A DNA stretch of 64,000 nucleotides from Tunicatimonas sp964551335 (GCA_964551335.1 CAZKCO010000002.1:62001-126000); one strand, 5' to 3'; counted from the first letter of the stretch, positions 33,263 through 42,666 are shown. The notes: generated by a model from the sequence alone, not told the origin. Translations and numbers: made by a program.

Positions 33263-35677
33263 TTACTCGTAACGTAAAGAGTCTACCGGATTTGCTAACG
33301 CTGCTCTAACTGTCTGGGTGCTCATTGTAAGAAAACTTACCAACACTACAAGAATGATTGGCAGAATGAACAATGAAACAGAATAGTCAATGCTAAAGGC
33401 GTAATTGGTAAGCCACTGTTGCATTGCCCAAAATATAACTGGCAACGTGATAACGACCGCAATGAGCATTAGTACAGCAAAGTCTCGGGTCAGTAAATGC
33501 AGAACACTGACAATAGAAGCTCCTAATACCTTTCTAATTCCTACTTCTTTAGTCTTTTGAGCAACTGTGGAGGTCGTAAGTCCGAATAAACCCAAGCAAG
33601 CTACAAATACTGCTAACGTGGCAAATATGGCAAATAGCCTACCCATCCGGCGATCATCTTGATATAATGAGTTAAATTGATCGTCCAGAAAGTAATAGTC
33701 AAAAGGGTTACCAGGAAACAACGCTAAGTAAACATCATTTAACTGATTAATCATATCTGCTACCGAAGTCTTTGAAGCAGTAGTATTCAATTTTACTGAG
33801 ATCGTCCCTGAACCTGGACGGTAATTAAAAATAATCGGCTCATAAGGATTTTGTAAAGACTTATGATGATAGTTTGCTACTATACCGACCACCTCCTGAG
33901 GGGTTTCAGAATTTCCCACCTTAATAAGCTGACCGATGGCCGCTTGTGAAGTTCCAAACCCCAAGCTCAGAACAGCAGCCTCGTTAATTAGTACTCGCTG
34001 ATTTTCTTGACTCAGTGTATCGCTGTAATTTCGTCCGGCTACCACCGGAATCTGGTATTCGTCTATATACTGAGCGTCAACTTCTAAAATAGCGTAGCTT
34101 CTGGCATCATTCAAGTCTTCGTCAGGAAGAGCTGCCTGCACATAGTAGTTATAACTTTTTCCCGGAACATTACCGGAAAACACCACGCTTTTGATAAATG
34201 GAAATCGACTCAATTCAGTTTTCAAGGAAGTATATCGATCTTCAGCATTATCGCCTACGATAGCCGGACTTTCAATAATTAGCGTTTCTTCAATAGCTAA
34301 CCCTAAATTTTGAGATCTCATAAAACTTAACTGCTGAAAAACTAAATAGGTACTACCAACCAAAGCAATTGATGCGGCAAACTGAAGTACCATCAATCCT
34401 TTTCGTAGTAAAGTTCCTCGTTGGGAAGAGGAAAATTTCCCTTTCAATACAGAGACAGGTTGATATGCAGAAAGTACAAAGGCCGGATATAATCCGGAAA
34501 TAATACTGCCCAAAATCAATGCTGCCAGAAAAACAAGCCAGAACAAAGGTTCACTAAACAGGTAAACGACTTGAATATCTTTACCTAGTAATTGACTGGT
34601 AATTGGCAAGCTTAGTTGGAATAAGGTAAGAGCCAGTATGGCACTTACCACATTGAAAAGCAACGCCTCTAGCAGGAATTGTCGAACTAGATGAGATCGC
34701 GAGCTTCCAACTACCTTACGAATGCCCACTTCCTTAGCCCGTTCAGTGGCCCGGGAAGTAGTCAAATTTATGTAATTAATCCAGGCGATAGCCATAATAA
34801 AGAAAGCCACCAATGAAAATATTTGGATAAGCTGAGCATTTCCGATGCCCCCCAATGCATTACCAAGTTCAGAACGGAGATAAGTATCGGTAAGTGGCTC
34901 AAGCAATAGGTTTCCATCGTCGTTAGGGTAGATGTTTTCTTTTAAAGAAACCAGAGAAGAACTAATATCTTCGGGAGAAACTAAAGGCTGCAATTGTACG
35001 TAGGTTGAAAACGCCGCCCAGTGATCGATTGACCAGTTCTTAGCCAGTTCACTCTCTATGACTTCAAACGAGAAGAATATATCTTGCTGAATGTGAGAAT
35101 TTGATGGAAAGTCTTCAGCAATACCCGTAATCTGATACTGCCGCGACCCTAATAAATCGTAGAGCGTGAGCGATTTTCCAAGAAGGTTTTGACTCACCTC
35201 CCCAAAGAGCTTTTCCGCGGCTGACTCCGAAAGTACTACCGACTGTGGACTAGCCAGTACTTGCTCTGGTTCACCGTACCGTAACGGAAAATCGAACATA
35301 TCGAAGAAATTAACGTCAGCATAAACAAAAGGCTCCTTAAACGCCCGTTGACCTTTTTCATCCTGAATACTTAGAGTACCCTTTTGGCTCCAAAGTCGAG
35401 TGGCTTTATCCACCTGAGGAATCTCTTCTTCAAGGTGGGGTGCTACCGTAAAATACAATAGTGATGTCTTAGTCTGACGCAACTCATTCTCAACCCCAAC
35501 TCGATACAAATCTCTCTTATTTCTATGGAACTGATCGAAGCTTAACTCAAAACGTATGTACTGAATTATGAGTAAACTTGCTGCCAAACCAATGGCTAGT
35601 CCGGTAACATTAATAAAGGTAAATACTTTGTTTTTGCGCAGGTTACGAAATACTGCGACAAAAAAATGCTGAAACAT
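33263..35677 (-). CDS. MacB/FtsX-type ABC transporter permease
   Basis: From the ATG at 35677 the protein is 804 residues. It has an N-terminal membrane segment (KVFTFINVTGLAIGLAASLLIIQYI), a periplasmic MacB-type core (about 50-265), three membrane segments (about 275-415), a second such unit with its own core (from about 425), and a last three-segment block near 690-795 ending in NPVDSLRYE. This double FtsX layout is typical of Bacteroidota putative efflux or lipoprotein-export permeases. The track frame extends to 35728 but the usual MFQHFFVAVFRNLRKNK opening argues for 35677. No ATPase gene is adjacent, which is common. Substrate unknown. Confidence 0.88.
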   Translation of the reverse strand: MFQHFFVAVFRNLRKNKVFTFINVTGLAIGLAASLLIIQYIRFELSFDQFHRNKRDLYRVGVENELRQTKTSLLYFTVAPHLEEEIPQVDKATRLWSQKGTLSIQDEKGQRAFKEPFVYADVNFFDMFDFPLRYGEPEQVLASPQSVVLSESAAEKLFGEVSQNLLGKSLTLYDLLGSRQYQITGIAEDFPSNSHIQQDIFFSFEVIESELAKNWSIDHWAAFSTYVQLQPLVSPEDISSSLVSLKENIYPNDDGNLLLEPLTDTYLRSELGNALGGIGNAQLIQIFSLVAFFIMAIAWINYINLTTSRATERAKEVGIRKVVGSSRSHLVRQFLLEALLFNVVSAILALTLFQLSLPITSQLLGKDIQVVYLFSEPLFWLVFLAALILGSIISGLYPAFVLSAYQPVSVLKGKFSSSQRGTLLRKGLMVLQFAASIALVGSTYLVFQQLSFMRSQNLGLAIEETLIIESPAIVGDNAEDRYTSLKTELSRFPFIKSVVFSGNVPGKSYNYYVQAALPDEDLNDARSYAILEVDAQYIDEYQIPVVAGRNYSDTLSQENQRVLINEAAVLSLGFGTSQAAIGQLIKVGNSETPQEVVGIVANYHHKSLQNPYEPIIFNYRPGSGTISVKLNTTASKTSVADMINQLNDVYLALFPGNPFDYYFLDDQFNSLYQDDRRMGRLFAIFATLAVFVACLGLFGLTTSTVAQKTKEVGIRKVLGASIVSVLHLLTRDFAVLMLIAVVITLPVIFWAMQQWLTNYAFSIDYSVSLFILPIILVVLVSFLTMSTQTVRAALANPVDSLRYE

Positions 35678-35834
35678 AAGCAGGATATTTTTTTCTAGAT
35701 AAGTATTAAAAAATAATACCATTATCATAACCCGCTGAATATCAGCAAAAAAATGAAATAAGCTTTCGGAAATGTATCATTTTGGTACAGTTGATTGTGC
35801 CGAAACGATACAGATCTACTGGAAACTTTCCAGA

Positions 35835-36707
35835 TCATTTCCCGGAAAGTATGCTCTGAATTACCTTCATTATACTTTCGTGTTCGGTTGAAGAGGATAC
35901 CGATTGATCAAGAAAGGCCAGATAGAATTTATTATTAACCTCGCTCATTAATGGAACAGCACCCTTCTGTCGGCCCAGACCAAACACCACCATTCCATCG
36001 GGAGAAACCAATCCGTCTTCGGTATTTCCTAAAAAGCCCAGCAAATCAGCGTGATTGTCTGGTTCTGCCATTCCAATGAATAGTAATTGGTCCGCTGATT
36101 GATCGCCGAAGTAAGCCCATTGCCAGTTGCCAATGACTCGATCGCCAGCGTAGTAGTCAGGGGTATGGGTCTGGTAGCCTTCGGTATCAGTACCCCAGTA
36201 ATGGGTATCGGGTGAATATTGGCCACCCGGAGTTCCTTCGTACAAGAACCAGTAGGCATGATTAGGGTCAACTTTTTCCATCATAACGGTAGCGTAAGTA
36301 TCGTAGAAGGTCCAAGTCCACTGCCACTTGCCACTTTTGCTGGTGGTACGAATTTTATTCCCGTCGAGTACTTCACTAGTACACTGATCAAACCCGGGAT
36401 GCCCGGCACCGCCATCGTCCGATTGAAATACAAAATTAGGCATACCACGAAAGCCCGCTGCTGCCGAAGCTGGATACTCGCTTAATGGTTCTTTCTTAAA
36501 GCCAATCCAATCATTTCCTTCTAAATCTATCAGGCGAGAAAGCCCTCCCCCAGCCCGATCGTACCAGTAGGTAGCGTTCAAAGTATGGACCACCAACTGA
36601 GAACGGCCCTCGTAACTGTCTTCCTCTATTCGAACGGATGAACAGCTACTGACAAAAACCGTGGAGAGTAAGGCTAGAAGAGAGAGAAAGATAAGTTTAT
36701 TCATCAT
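35835..36707 (-). CDS. secreted lipoprotein of unknown function
   Basis: Starting at the ATG at 36707 (or 36704) gives 290 residues with a lipoprotein signal ending in VSSCSS. The mature part is beta-rich with many aromatic residues: TYWYDRAGGGLSRLIDLEGNDWIGF near the N-terminus, and YWGTDTEGYQTHTPDYYAGDRVIGNWQWAYFGDQ in the middle. The content suggests a carbohydrate-binding or mutarotase-like fold, but I recognise no family with certainty and see no catalytic signature. An upstream in-frame ATG at 36743 lies inside the preceding gene and lacks the signal-peptide start. Last gene of the operon 41416-35835, overlapping its upstream neighbour by about 11 bases. Confidence 0.75.
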   Translation of the reverse strand: MMNKLIFLSLLALLSTVFVSSCSSVRIEEDSYEGRSQLVVHTLNATYWYDRAGGGLSRLIDLEGNDWIGFKKEPLSEYPASAAAGFRGMPNFVFQSDDGGAGHPGFDQCTSEVLDGNKIRTTSKSGKWQWTWTFYDTYATVMMEKVDPNHAYWFLYEGTPGGQYSPDTHYWGTDTEGYQTHTPDYYAGDRVIGNWQWAYFGDQSADQLLFIGMAEPDNHADLLGFLGNTEDGLVSPDGMVVFGLGRQKGAVPLMSEVNNKFYLAFLDQSVSSSTEHESIMKVIQSILSGK

Positions 36708-37767
36708 TAATTGGAATAACCGAAAATGGACCGAAAGTAACATCAGTATTATGAGCTAAAAGTAAAGCACTTCCTGATGAAATATTTTCGGCACTATGCT
36801 CATTAGCCACTAAGTCCCAGCTAGTTGGTTCGGATTGACCATCTTCCCAAAGTTTAACCTGGTAACGAGTCAGTGAATCGTTAATCGTGAATACCCGGTG
36901 CTTCATGTGATACTTAGTACCAAGGTTGATGGTCCTGATTTTACTGGTATCTTCTACATACAGATGCTCCCCATCAAATACCCGCCAGCGGCAACTATCC
37001 AGATTATCGGTCAGCCGAAATTCAGCGGTAGCTCCCAATGGAAACCACTTGACCATGGGCTGATTATCATCAATATCGTGGCCGGGCCAGCGAGTAGCGA
37101 TAGCGGCGTGGCTTACGTTAAAAGTAGGGGGTCCGGGGCGAGGAACAGTAAAATCGTGAAAGATCACTGAGGTAGTTACTTCGTAATCCTGCCAGGAAGT
37201 ATCACCGAAAGCCAGCACCCGGTCGTAGTAAGGCTCGGTAGTCTTTACTCCACCGTCCACCAGCTCCCATTTTCCATCTACAATCTGTACTACATCCGAA
37301 ATTTGTTGCACCGTATCCCAGTCAACGGCGTAGGGCATCGGCCACTTATTTCCGGAATCCAGATAAACCGAAACAGTTTCACTTATTTGCGTACCTGCCG
37401 AATCGGTGGCGGTAATCACCACTTCGTTTTTACCCTGCCGAAGCGAATCAACATGTAAATCAATATTAAAGTCACCGGGATTAGCCAAACGGCGGCCATC
37501 TTCGCCTAAGGACAAAGACTTGGCGGGAAACCCGTTTAACGAATAAGATAATGACTGAATTGCAGTGTCGGGCTGAACGTTTCCCAGGACATTGACCCAT
37601 TGCTGAGGCATACCTCGCTGACCAAAGTACTGCTCCTTGCCGTACCATACCTCAATTTCCAGGGGTGAGCTTTCGGGAGAAGCACACTGAGTAATTCCAA
37701 TTATCGAGGCTAAGAGTAAACTCCGTACAAGCTTCCCACAAATAACGGTTGAGGTAAACTTATTCAT
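36697..37767 (-). CDS. secreted lipoprotein with concanavalin-like fold, function unknown
   Basis: A 356-residue protein with a lipoprotein signal (residues 1-28, IIGITQC). Residues about 38-135 resemble an Ig-like domain (SLSYSLNGFPAKSLSLG, then NEVVITATDSAGTQISETVSVYL). Residues about 145-355 look like a laminin-G/concanavalin-type beta sandwich: AFGDTSWQDYEVTTSVIFHDF, then ATRWPGHDI, then TNLGTKYHMKHRVFTINDSLTRYQVKLWEDG, ending GSALLLAHNTDVTFGPFSVIPI. Such sandwiches usually bind glycans or proteins, so this is a candidate surface glycan-binding protein. No enzymatic residues are evident. Third gene of the operon, 45 bases after the preceding one. Confidence 0.72.
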   Translation of the reverse strand: MNKFTSTVICGKLVRSLLLASIIGITQCASPESSPLEIEVWYGKEQYFGQRGMPQQWVNVLGNVQPDTAIQSLSYSLNGFPAKSLSLGEDGRRLANPGDFNIDLHVDSLRQGKNEVVITATDSAGTQISETVSVYLDSGNKWPMPYAVDWDTVQQISDVVQIVDGKWELVDGGVKTTEPYYDRVLAFGDTSWQDYEVTTSVIFHDFTVPRPGPPTFNVSHAAIATRWPGHDIDDNQPMVKWFPLGATAEFRLTDNLDSCRWRVFDGEHLYVEDTSKIRTINLGTKYHMKHRVFTINDSLTRYQVKLWEDGQSEPTSWDLVANEHSAENISSGSALLLAHNTDVTFGPFSVIPINDE

Positions 37768-37811
37768 AGGCGACCTTTAAAAGATATAGTAGTATTATAC
37801 AAATAGTTAAC

Positions 37812-39083
37812 TCAAGGTTGATCGTACCGTACTTTCACCATTATTCCGGGCCACTGCACTTCCATTCCGTGCACCATCTGCCCTTGAAATAAAGGCGTTT
37901 TCAGCGTGGTAATAGTGTTTTCACCGGCTTGAAGATAATCCGTATTTTCCAGATTTACGGTATGAAGCATGGCATCGTAGCAGGGATCTTCGCGAGAATA
38001 GACCAGATGGCCGTTCAGCAATATACCATTGGAGTAGCAGGAACTCCAACTAATCCAGATGAATTGATACTCACTCGCCTGCTCTACATCTTCTGAAATA
38101 CGAAACTTAGAGGAAAACTCACCCGAACGGGTGACCCACTTAGCGGGCTGATCGTAGGGCTTGTACAATCTTACCGAATAATTACGTTCGGGCAATTCTA
38201 GGGAGTTCACGGCGGAAGTAGTGTAGATTAACCCATCTGTAGTAGTAACCCGAGCGTATACTTCCATCGGTTCGGGCTGATCAGGTAGCCACATCGTATT
38301 CCAATCTACCGTAAAAGGAGCCGTGTCGCTACCTCCGATATGGCAAATAAGTTGCCCTCGGTGTAGGTGGGCGTGCCACTGCCGGTACTGCCCGTTGCCT
38401 TCCCAATCGGCATCTTCGTAGTAGCCTACGTAGTCAACCTGTTGAATGTCTTCTGTATTTTGAGCGTCTAGCGACAGGCGGAACCCATTGTCGGTAGTAT
38501 TTATTTGCAGCGGGGAATCGTCAGTGGCGAAAGGAGATGGTTGGCTGTAATAGATACGGAAGGTTACTGCGTACAATAAGTTCTGCGGCCAGTTCCAGTA
38601 GTGAGTAGTGTCTACCTTAAACCGGAAGGCATTATCTTCCCCCTCGTTCAATAGGTCCAGTGGTACCTCTACCACCGGATTGAAGTGATGCATATAATCG
38701 TAAGCTGGTTTAGCTATGCTATCAGCTTCGGGTACCAGCAGCCAATCGCTTTCATTGACCTGGACGGATAATCCCCGGGTGCCCTCGTGGCTAAGCACTT
38801 TCTCAATCACAACTTCTGCTTTCACCGCATCTTTCAGGTTTATTGCCTGCTTCAGAGGAATGAACCCGTCCTGATGGGCATCCACCGGAAAGTGATCAGT
38901 GTTGGTTTTATAATCCAGCCTTCCCCCTACTCGTAAAAACTTCCCGCTTTCTTTCACCATGTGGGGTAACCAATGGTACTCGCGGAATACATCACCCGGT
39001 TGGGGTTGAGCTACCAGTACTCCGCTACAAATTGATAGGAGCAGCGCTATTAATATGTGACGCGCGTCATTTAGTTTTCTCAT
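37812..39083 (-). CDS. secreted beta-rich protein of unknown function
   Basis: A 423-residue protein with a signal peptide (about 1-25, ending LVAQP). The mature chain begins GDVFREYHWLPHMVKESGKFLRVGGRLDY and contains several beta-sandwich-like stretches: EVVIEKVLSHEGTRGLSVQVNESDWLLVPE, then EVPLDLLNEGEDNAFRFKV, then YQFIWISWSSCYSNGILLNGHLVYS. The phrase LNEGEDN and TTLKTP-like sequences resemble carbohydrate-binding modules seen in GH2-type sugar-binding domains, which is only a resemblance. No family is firmly recognised. It is translationally coupled to the FG-GAP gene upstream through an ATGA overlap. Confidence 0.72.
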   Translation of the reverse strand: MRKLNDARHILIALLLSICSGVLVAQPQPGDVFREYHWLPHMVKESGKFLRVGGRLDYKTNTDHFPVDAHQDGFIPLKQAINLKDAVKAEVVIEKVLSHEGTRGLSVQVNESDWLLVPEADSIAKPAYDYMHHFNPVVEVPLDLLNEGEDNAFRFKVDTTHYWNWPQNLLYAVTFRIYYSQPSPFATDDSPLQINTTDNGFRLSLDAQNTEDIQQVDYVGYYEDADWEGNGQYRQWHAHLHRGQLICHIGGSDTAPFTVDWNTMWLPDQPEPMEVYARVTTTDGLIYTTSAVNSLELPERNYSVRLYKPYDQPAKWVTRSGEFSSKFRISEDVEQASEYQFIWISWSSCYSNGILLNGHLVYSREDPCYDAMLHTVNLENTDYLQAGENTITTLKTPLFQGQMVHGMEVQWPGIMVKVRYDQP

Positions 39084-41416
39084 GGCTGAGGAGTGCCTTC
39101 GTTGATCCAGACATCCAGACGGGGGGTTTTCCAGCTGTAGGGTTTGCCGAGCACGTCGTAATCGCCGTCACCGTCCAGGTCTACCAGGCGACCTTCGTGC
39201 ACGCCGAAGCCGGTCGCTACCACCTGTTCGTTGAAATTGCCTTGTCCGTCTCCCAGTAAAATGCGGATCTTTGAATCAGGGTTGCCTTCACCGAAGCGCA
39301 TCTCGGCCGAGAAGATATCCAGGTGGCCGTCTTGATTAAAGTCCAATACATCAATGGTATGGCCGTTGTCCAGGCTGGATACTATCTCTTTCTTGTGCCA
39401 GGTTCCTTCGCGGTACTCGTAAAGCATCATGGGAGCTACCCCATCTCCTACCACCAGCACTACTTCGGGCCGTCCTCCTTCAATAAACTGTCCGGCTGCC
39501 GACCGGGTAAAGGTGTAGGAGGCGTCAATAATATTTTCCTCAAACTCGCCGTCGCCCAGGTGCTTAAACCAGCGGCCGCCACCCACAATGTCCGTTGTTC
39601 CGTCCCCATCAATATCAGCTTTGGCCAGACCTTCGTGTTCATTGTTATCTTTCCAACCGGGGTACCCCTCCTGCCCTAGCTGTTCCATCTGGCTATCGGT
39701 GCCGTACTTATATATGGCGTGAAAGTCCCATTCTTCGGTTTCTTTGGGATTTTCGGGGATTTCCGCCAGGAAGAGTGCCTGGCCTTGCTGGTTCCAGAAG
39801 GCTAACTCCGGCTGACCGTCACCGTCAAAGTCGCCGAAGAGTTGGTCGTGGTGCTTGTTGCTTCCCGATTTTTTGATAGTATAGCGGTTCCAAGGCTGGC
39901 TATAATCCGGGTAAGGGTTTTCCCACCACCATACTTCATTACTGCGGCTTTCTCCGGCAAACACTATATCAGTATCGCCGTCGCCATCAATATCGTGGTA
40001 AGTTGAACCGGCTTCTATGCGCAGAGCTTCGTCCTCTACCACCATCCGGTCCCACTTTTCCCCGTTTTTCTTGTACCAAACCACCGAAGGCGCTGCCGTT
40101 CTTTCGGTAATCACGAAGTCGGTTACGCCGTCTTTATCCAGATCAGTGGCCAGCGATGCGGTCTGCTGCCCGCCACTGTTGGGAGCGGGTAAATCACCAC
40201 TCTCGGAAGAATAGTGTTTCCACTGGATGGGCGAGACATTATTATCGTTGCGCCACACGTGAAGGTACTGCGGTTGATCCCAACCTACGCTGACAATATC
40301 CAGATCACCGTCGTTGTCCAGGTCGGCCAGTTGGGTGCCGAGGTGACTTTCCTTGCCTCGGTCTAACTCATGTTTGCTAAAGTTTCCCTGTCCGTCGTTG
40401 CTCCAGGCTTGCAGGGCCAGGTCAGAACCTTTGTGTTCGCTGGTGAGAATATCGGTATCTCCATCCTGATCCAGATCGGCTACGGCCAGGTTATTCATAG
40501 AGTACTGGGTGACTACCAGATGGCGCTGCCACTTATTTTGTTCAGAAGATGCCGGGTTTTCGTACCAAAACAGGTTACCGTCGGCCTCTAATCCCGGATA
40601 ACGCTCCTCACTGATGATAATATCGGCCCGGTTGTCGCCGTTCAGGTCGGCTACCGCTACCCTATCTACCGCATGATTGCTGCGGCCTACTACCTGGGTT
40701 GTCCAGTTTTCGCTACCGTCGCCGGGGTTGGCAAACCAGACTACTTCGGTGGGTTCTTCTTGATTCTTTTCGGAATAGCGTCCGGCGGCGATGTCAATGT
40801 CTCCGTCTCCGTCTAGGTCGCTGGTGCCAATGCCCTCATCGGAGGTATTTTTTCCCACCAGCATGCGCGGCCAGTTGCCTTCGGAAGGATTATCCGGTAT
40901 GGTTAAGGCGTAGATGTCGCCCGCTCCGGCAATTAATAACTCCGGGCGGCCTTGCCCATCTAGCTGGGCGGTAGTAAAGCCCTGGCTGTTAACGTGGCTG
41001 GTAGCCGGTACTTCGGCCACCTTGGTTGCTTTCCAGGATGTTCCGGCTTCGTCCTCAGCTTCCAGCCAATAGACGTCAGGCAGGGCCATGCCGATAATGT
41101 CGCCGTAAGCATCTCCGTCCACGTCTACAATGAAGATACCGTCTACATTCATCCCCACGTCCTGTTTTTTCCAATCGCCGCTTAGGTCGCCTCCCGGGTT
41201 TACGTACACGTGCCGTCCGGCCAGAATATCAGGATAGTTATCGTTGGTGAGGTCGCCCATGGCCAGCCCAAAGTAGCGTAGCCAGGCCGGTTCGGCATAA
41301 TCGCCCCACTTGTCGCGGGTAGAATCCAACTGCATATACGTCCAGTGCGAAAGGGACTGGGCAGTAGCCGAAAAAGCGGATATTAGAAAGATGAAGCAGT
41401 ACAGCAGGTATTTCAT
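39080..41416 (-). CDS. secreted FG-GAP/VCBS repeat beta-propeller protein
   Basis: A 778-residue exported protein with a signal peptide (1-19, ending ATA). About a dozen calcium-binding loops of the DxDxDG kind recur through the chain, for example DLDGDGDID, DLNGDNRAD, DLDQDGDTD, DLDNDGDLD, DIDGDGDTD, DFDGDGQPE, DIDGDGTTD, DFNQDGHLD, DLDGDGDYD. They are spaced roughly 50-60 residues apart, as in FG-GAP/VCBS propellers. Such proteins mediate adhesion or present glycan-active partners. No CHU_C or Por sorting domain is visible at the C-terminus, which ends after the last loop (RLDVWINEG). First gene of the operon with the two beta-rich proteins and the lipoprotein. Upstream lies the palindromic repeat array. 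Confidence 0.85.
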   Translation of the reverse strand: MKYLLYCFIFLISAFSATAQSLSHWTYMQLDSTRDKWGDYAEPAWLRYFGLAMGDLTNDNYPDILAGRHVYVNPGGDLSGDWKKQDVGMNVDGIFIVDVDGDAYGDIIGMALPDVYWLEAEDEAGTSWKATKVAEVPATSHVNSQGFTTAQLDGQGRPELLIAGAGDIYALTIPDNPSEGNWPRMLVGKNTSDEGIGTSDLDGDGDIDIAAGRYSEKNQEEPTEVVWFANPGDGSENWTTQVVGRSNHAVDRVAVADLNGDNRADIIISEERYPGLEADGNLFWYENPASSEQNKWQRHLVVTQYSMNNLAVADLDQDGDTDILTSEHKGSDLALQAWSNDGQGNFSKHELDRGKESHLGTQLADLDNDGDLDIVSVGWDQPQYLHVWRNDNNVSPIQWKHYSSESGDLPAPNSGGQQTASLATDLDKDGVTDFVITERTAAPSVVWYKKNGEKWDRMVVEDEALRIEAGSTYHDIDGDGDTDIVFAGESRSNEVWWWENPYPDYSQPWNRYTIKKSGSNKHHDQLFGDFDGDGQPELAFWNQQGQALFLAEIPENPKETEEWDFHAIYKYGTDSQMEQLGQEGYPGWKDNNEHEGLAKADIDGDGTTDIVGGGRWFKHLGDGEFEENIIDASYTFTRSAAGQFIEGGRPEVVLVVGDGVAPMMLYEYREGTWHKKEIVSSLDNGHTIDVLDFNQDGHLDIFSAEMRFGEGNPDSKIRILLGDGQGNFNEQVVATGFGVHEGRLVDLDGDGDYDVLGKPYSWKTPRLDVWINEGTPQP

Positions 41417-41490
41417 AGATACTAAGTTAGGTTGTGAGGTGAAAATAAGGATTTTTAGAAAAAGAAAAAGAGAATTTCTCCGCAGCTATT

Positions 41491-41915
41491 CCCGGGCTTG
41501 TCCCGGGATCTCCCTCTTAGTAGGTGCGCCCTCCGCATGGCGCCCACCGGAATTCGCTTTGCTCATTCGAAGATACCTTAAGATTGTTCCCGGACCTGTT
41601 CCGGGACCTCCCTCCTACTGAGTGGGAGACCCCGGCATTCACTTCGTTCAGCCGGGGATTCTTCATATACTGTTCCCGGACCTGTTCCGGGACCTCCCTC
41701 CTACTGAGTGGGAGACCCCGGAATTCACTTCGTTCAGCCGGGGATTCTTCATATACTGTTCCCGGACCTGTTCCGGGACCTCCCTCCTACTGAGTGGGAG
41801 GCCCCGGAATTCACTTCGTTCAGCCGGGGATTCTTCATACACTATTCCCGCACCTGTTGCGGGATCTCCCTCCTAGTATGCGGGCGACCCCGGAATTCGC
41901 CTTGCTCATCCGGGG
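41491..41915. repeat. tandem array of 86-bp palindromic repeats
   Basis: Three near-identical 86-bp units begin at 41589, 41675 and 41761; a diverged unit begins at 41847 and a decayed one at 41491. Each unit carries a CCCGGACCTGTTCCGGG hairpin, a CTCCC/GGGAG hairpin and a longer CCCCGG/CCGGGG hairpin. Across copies both arms of the first hairpin change together: CCCGG/CCGGG, CCCGC/GCGGG and CCCGGG/CCCGGG, which argues for selection on pairing. Short open frames here are chance products of the repeat. The array occupies most of the 680 bases between the FG-GAP gene and the HU-like gene; the part after 41915 is unremarkable. Confidence 0.85.
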
Positions 41916-42098
41916 AGAGCACTTTACAGATTTTGTTGAATTCTTACGTGTCATATCCTTAAAAATCTGGTATACCCTGACTAAAACCTTACGGGGGCAA
42001 GGTACTTAGCGGGGCTGCTTTTTTCGGGCAGCCAGCGCTTTCTAATATTGCAGCAGTTAGAAAAATCTATTGTAGTACCACCGAAAATAAAAGAAATT

Positions 42099-42515
42099 AT
42101 GAGTATTCCGTTTAACGTAGTGCCCAAAGCGAACCCGGCCAAGCGTAACGCTGCCCCTAAGTATTATGCCGTAGCGAACAGTAACGGGGAGGTAGATTTC
42201 CGGCAGTTAGCCAAAGAGATTGCCGAGATTACTACCATTAGCATACCCGATGCGGTGGCTGCGCTGGAATCGCTGGTGATGATCATTCCCCGCCATATTG
42301 AAAAGGGCGAGATTGTACGCCTGGGCGAGTTAGGCTCCTTGCGCATTACCATCAACAGTGAGGGCTGCGATACCGAAGAAGAGGTGAACGCCAGTAAGAT
42401 CAAAAAGGCCAACTATCGTTTTGCCCCCGGTCAGGAACTCAAGCAGACGCTGAAGACTCTGAAGTATCAGCGGGTGAAAAAAGCGGAAGCTCAGCCTGTT
42501 CCTGAAACAACATAA
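42099..42515 (+). CDS. HU-like DNA-binding protein (Bacteroidota HU-domain family)
   Basis: From the ATG at 42099 the protein is 138 residues. It matches the Bacteroidota HU-related domain family: MSIPFNVVPKANP start, KYYAVANSNGEVDFRQLAKEIAEITTISIPDAVAALESLVMIIPRHIEKGEIVRLGELGSLRITINSEG, then a TEEEVNASKIKKANYRFAPGQELKQTLKTLKYQRV C-terminus. Members bind DNA or act on septation-associated DNA, like the Cfb/HU-related proteins, and differ from true HU by an extended tail. The family start argues against an upstream frame from 42048. It is bracketed by copies of the palindromic repeat and ends before a strong terminator. Confidence 0.9.
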   Translation: MSIPFNVVPKANPAKRNAAPKYYAVANSNGEVDFRQLAKEIAEITTISIPDAVAALESLVMIIPRHIEKGEIVRLGELGSLRITINSEGCDTEEEVNASKIKKANYRFAPGQELKQTLKTLKYQRVKKAEAQPVPETT

Positions 42516-42534
42516 CATAAAATCAAGCAGTGCT

Positions 42535-42603
42535 CCCGGATTTATTCCGGGACCTCCCACTTAGTATGCGGGAGACCCCGGCATTTGCTTCGCGCAGCCG
42601 GGG
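42535..42603. repeat. solitary copy of the 86-bp palindromic repeat
   Basis: This copy lies 19 bases after the HU-like gene and has all three hairpins of the upstream array: CCCGGATTTATTCCGGG (42535-42551), CTCCC/GGGAG, and CCCCGG/CCGGGG ending at 42603. Loop sequences differ from the tandem copies while arms are kept. It sits between the HU-like gene and that gene's terminator. Confidence 0.85.
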
Positions 42604-42636
42604 AGAAGAGTATTAGGAAGAAGTGAACAGTGCGAG

Positions 42637-42666
42637 ACCCGAAGGCGAGAGCTTTCGGGTTTTTTG
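42637..42666 (+). terminator. intrinsic terminator downstream of the HU-like gene
   Basis: A 10-bp stem (42637-42646 with 42651-42660, one G-T pair) closes a GAGA tetraloop of the GNRA type, followed by TTTTTT. It is one of the strongest terminators in the window by eye. Confidence 0.8.

Noticed and set aside
33263..35677. MacA/MacB efflux operon
   Set aside because: No MacA-like or TolC-like gene adjacent and no ATPase domain in the protein itself, so only a permease call is supported.
39323..41185. Plus-strand open frames opposite the FG-GAP gene
   Set aside because: Antisense to a strong coding frame with repeated Asp-loop motifs; no independent protein-like features.
41524..42009. Chain of overlapping plus-strand open frames inside the repeat array
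   Set aside because: They recur with the 86-bp period and translate the same palindromic DNA in three frames; a by-product of the repeats, not genes.
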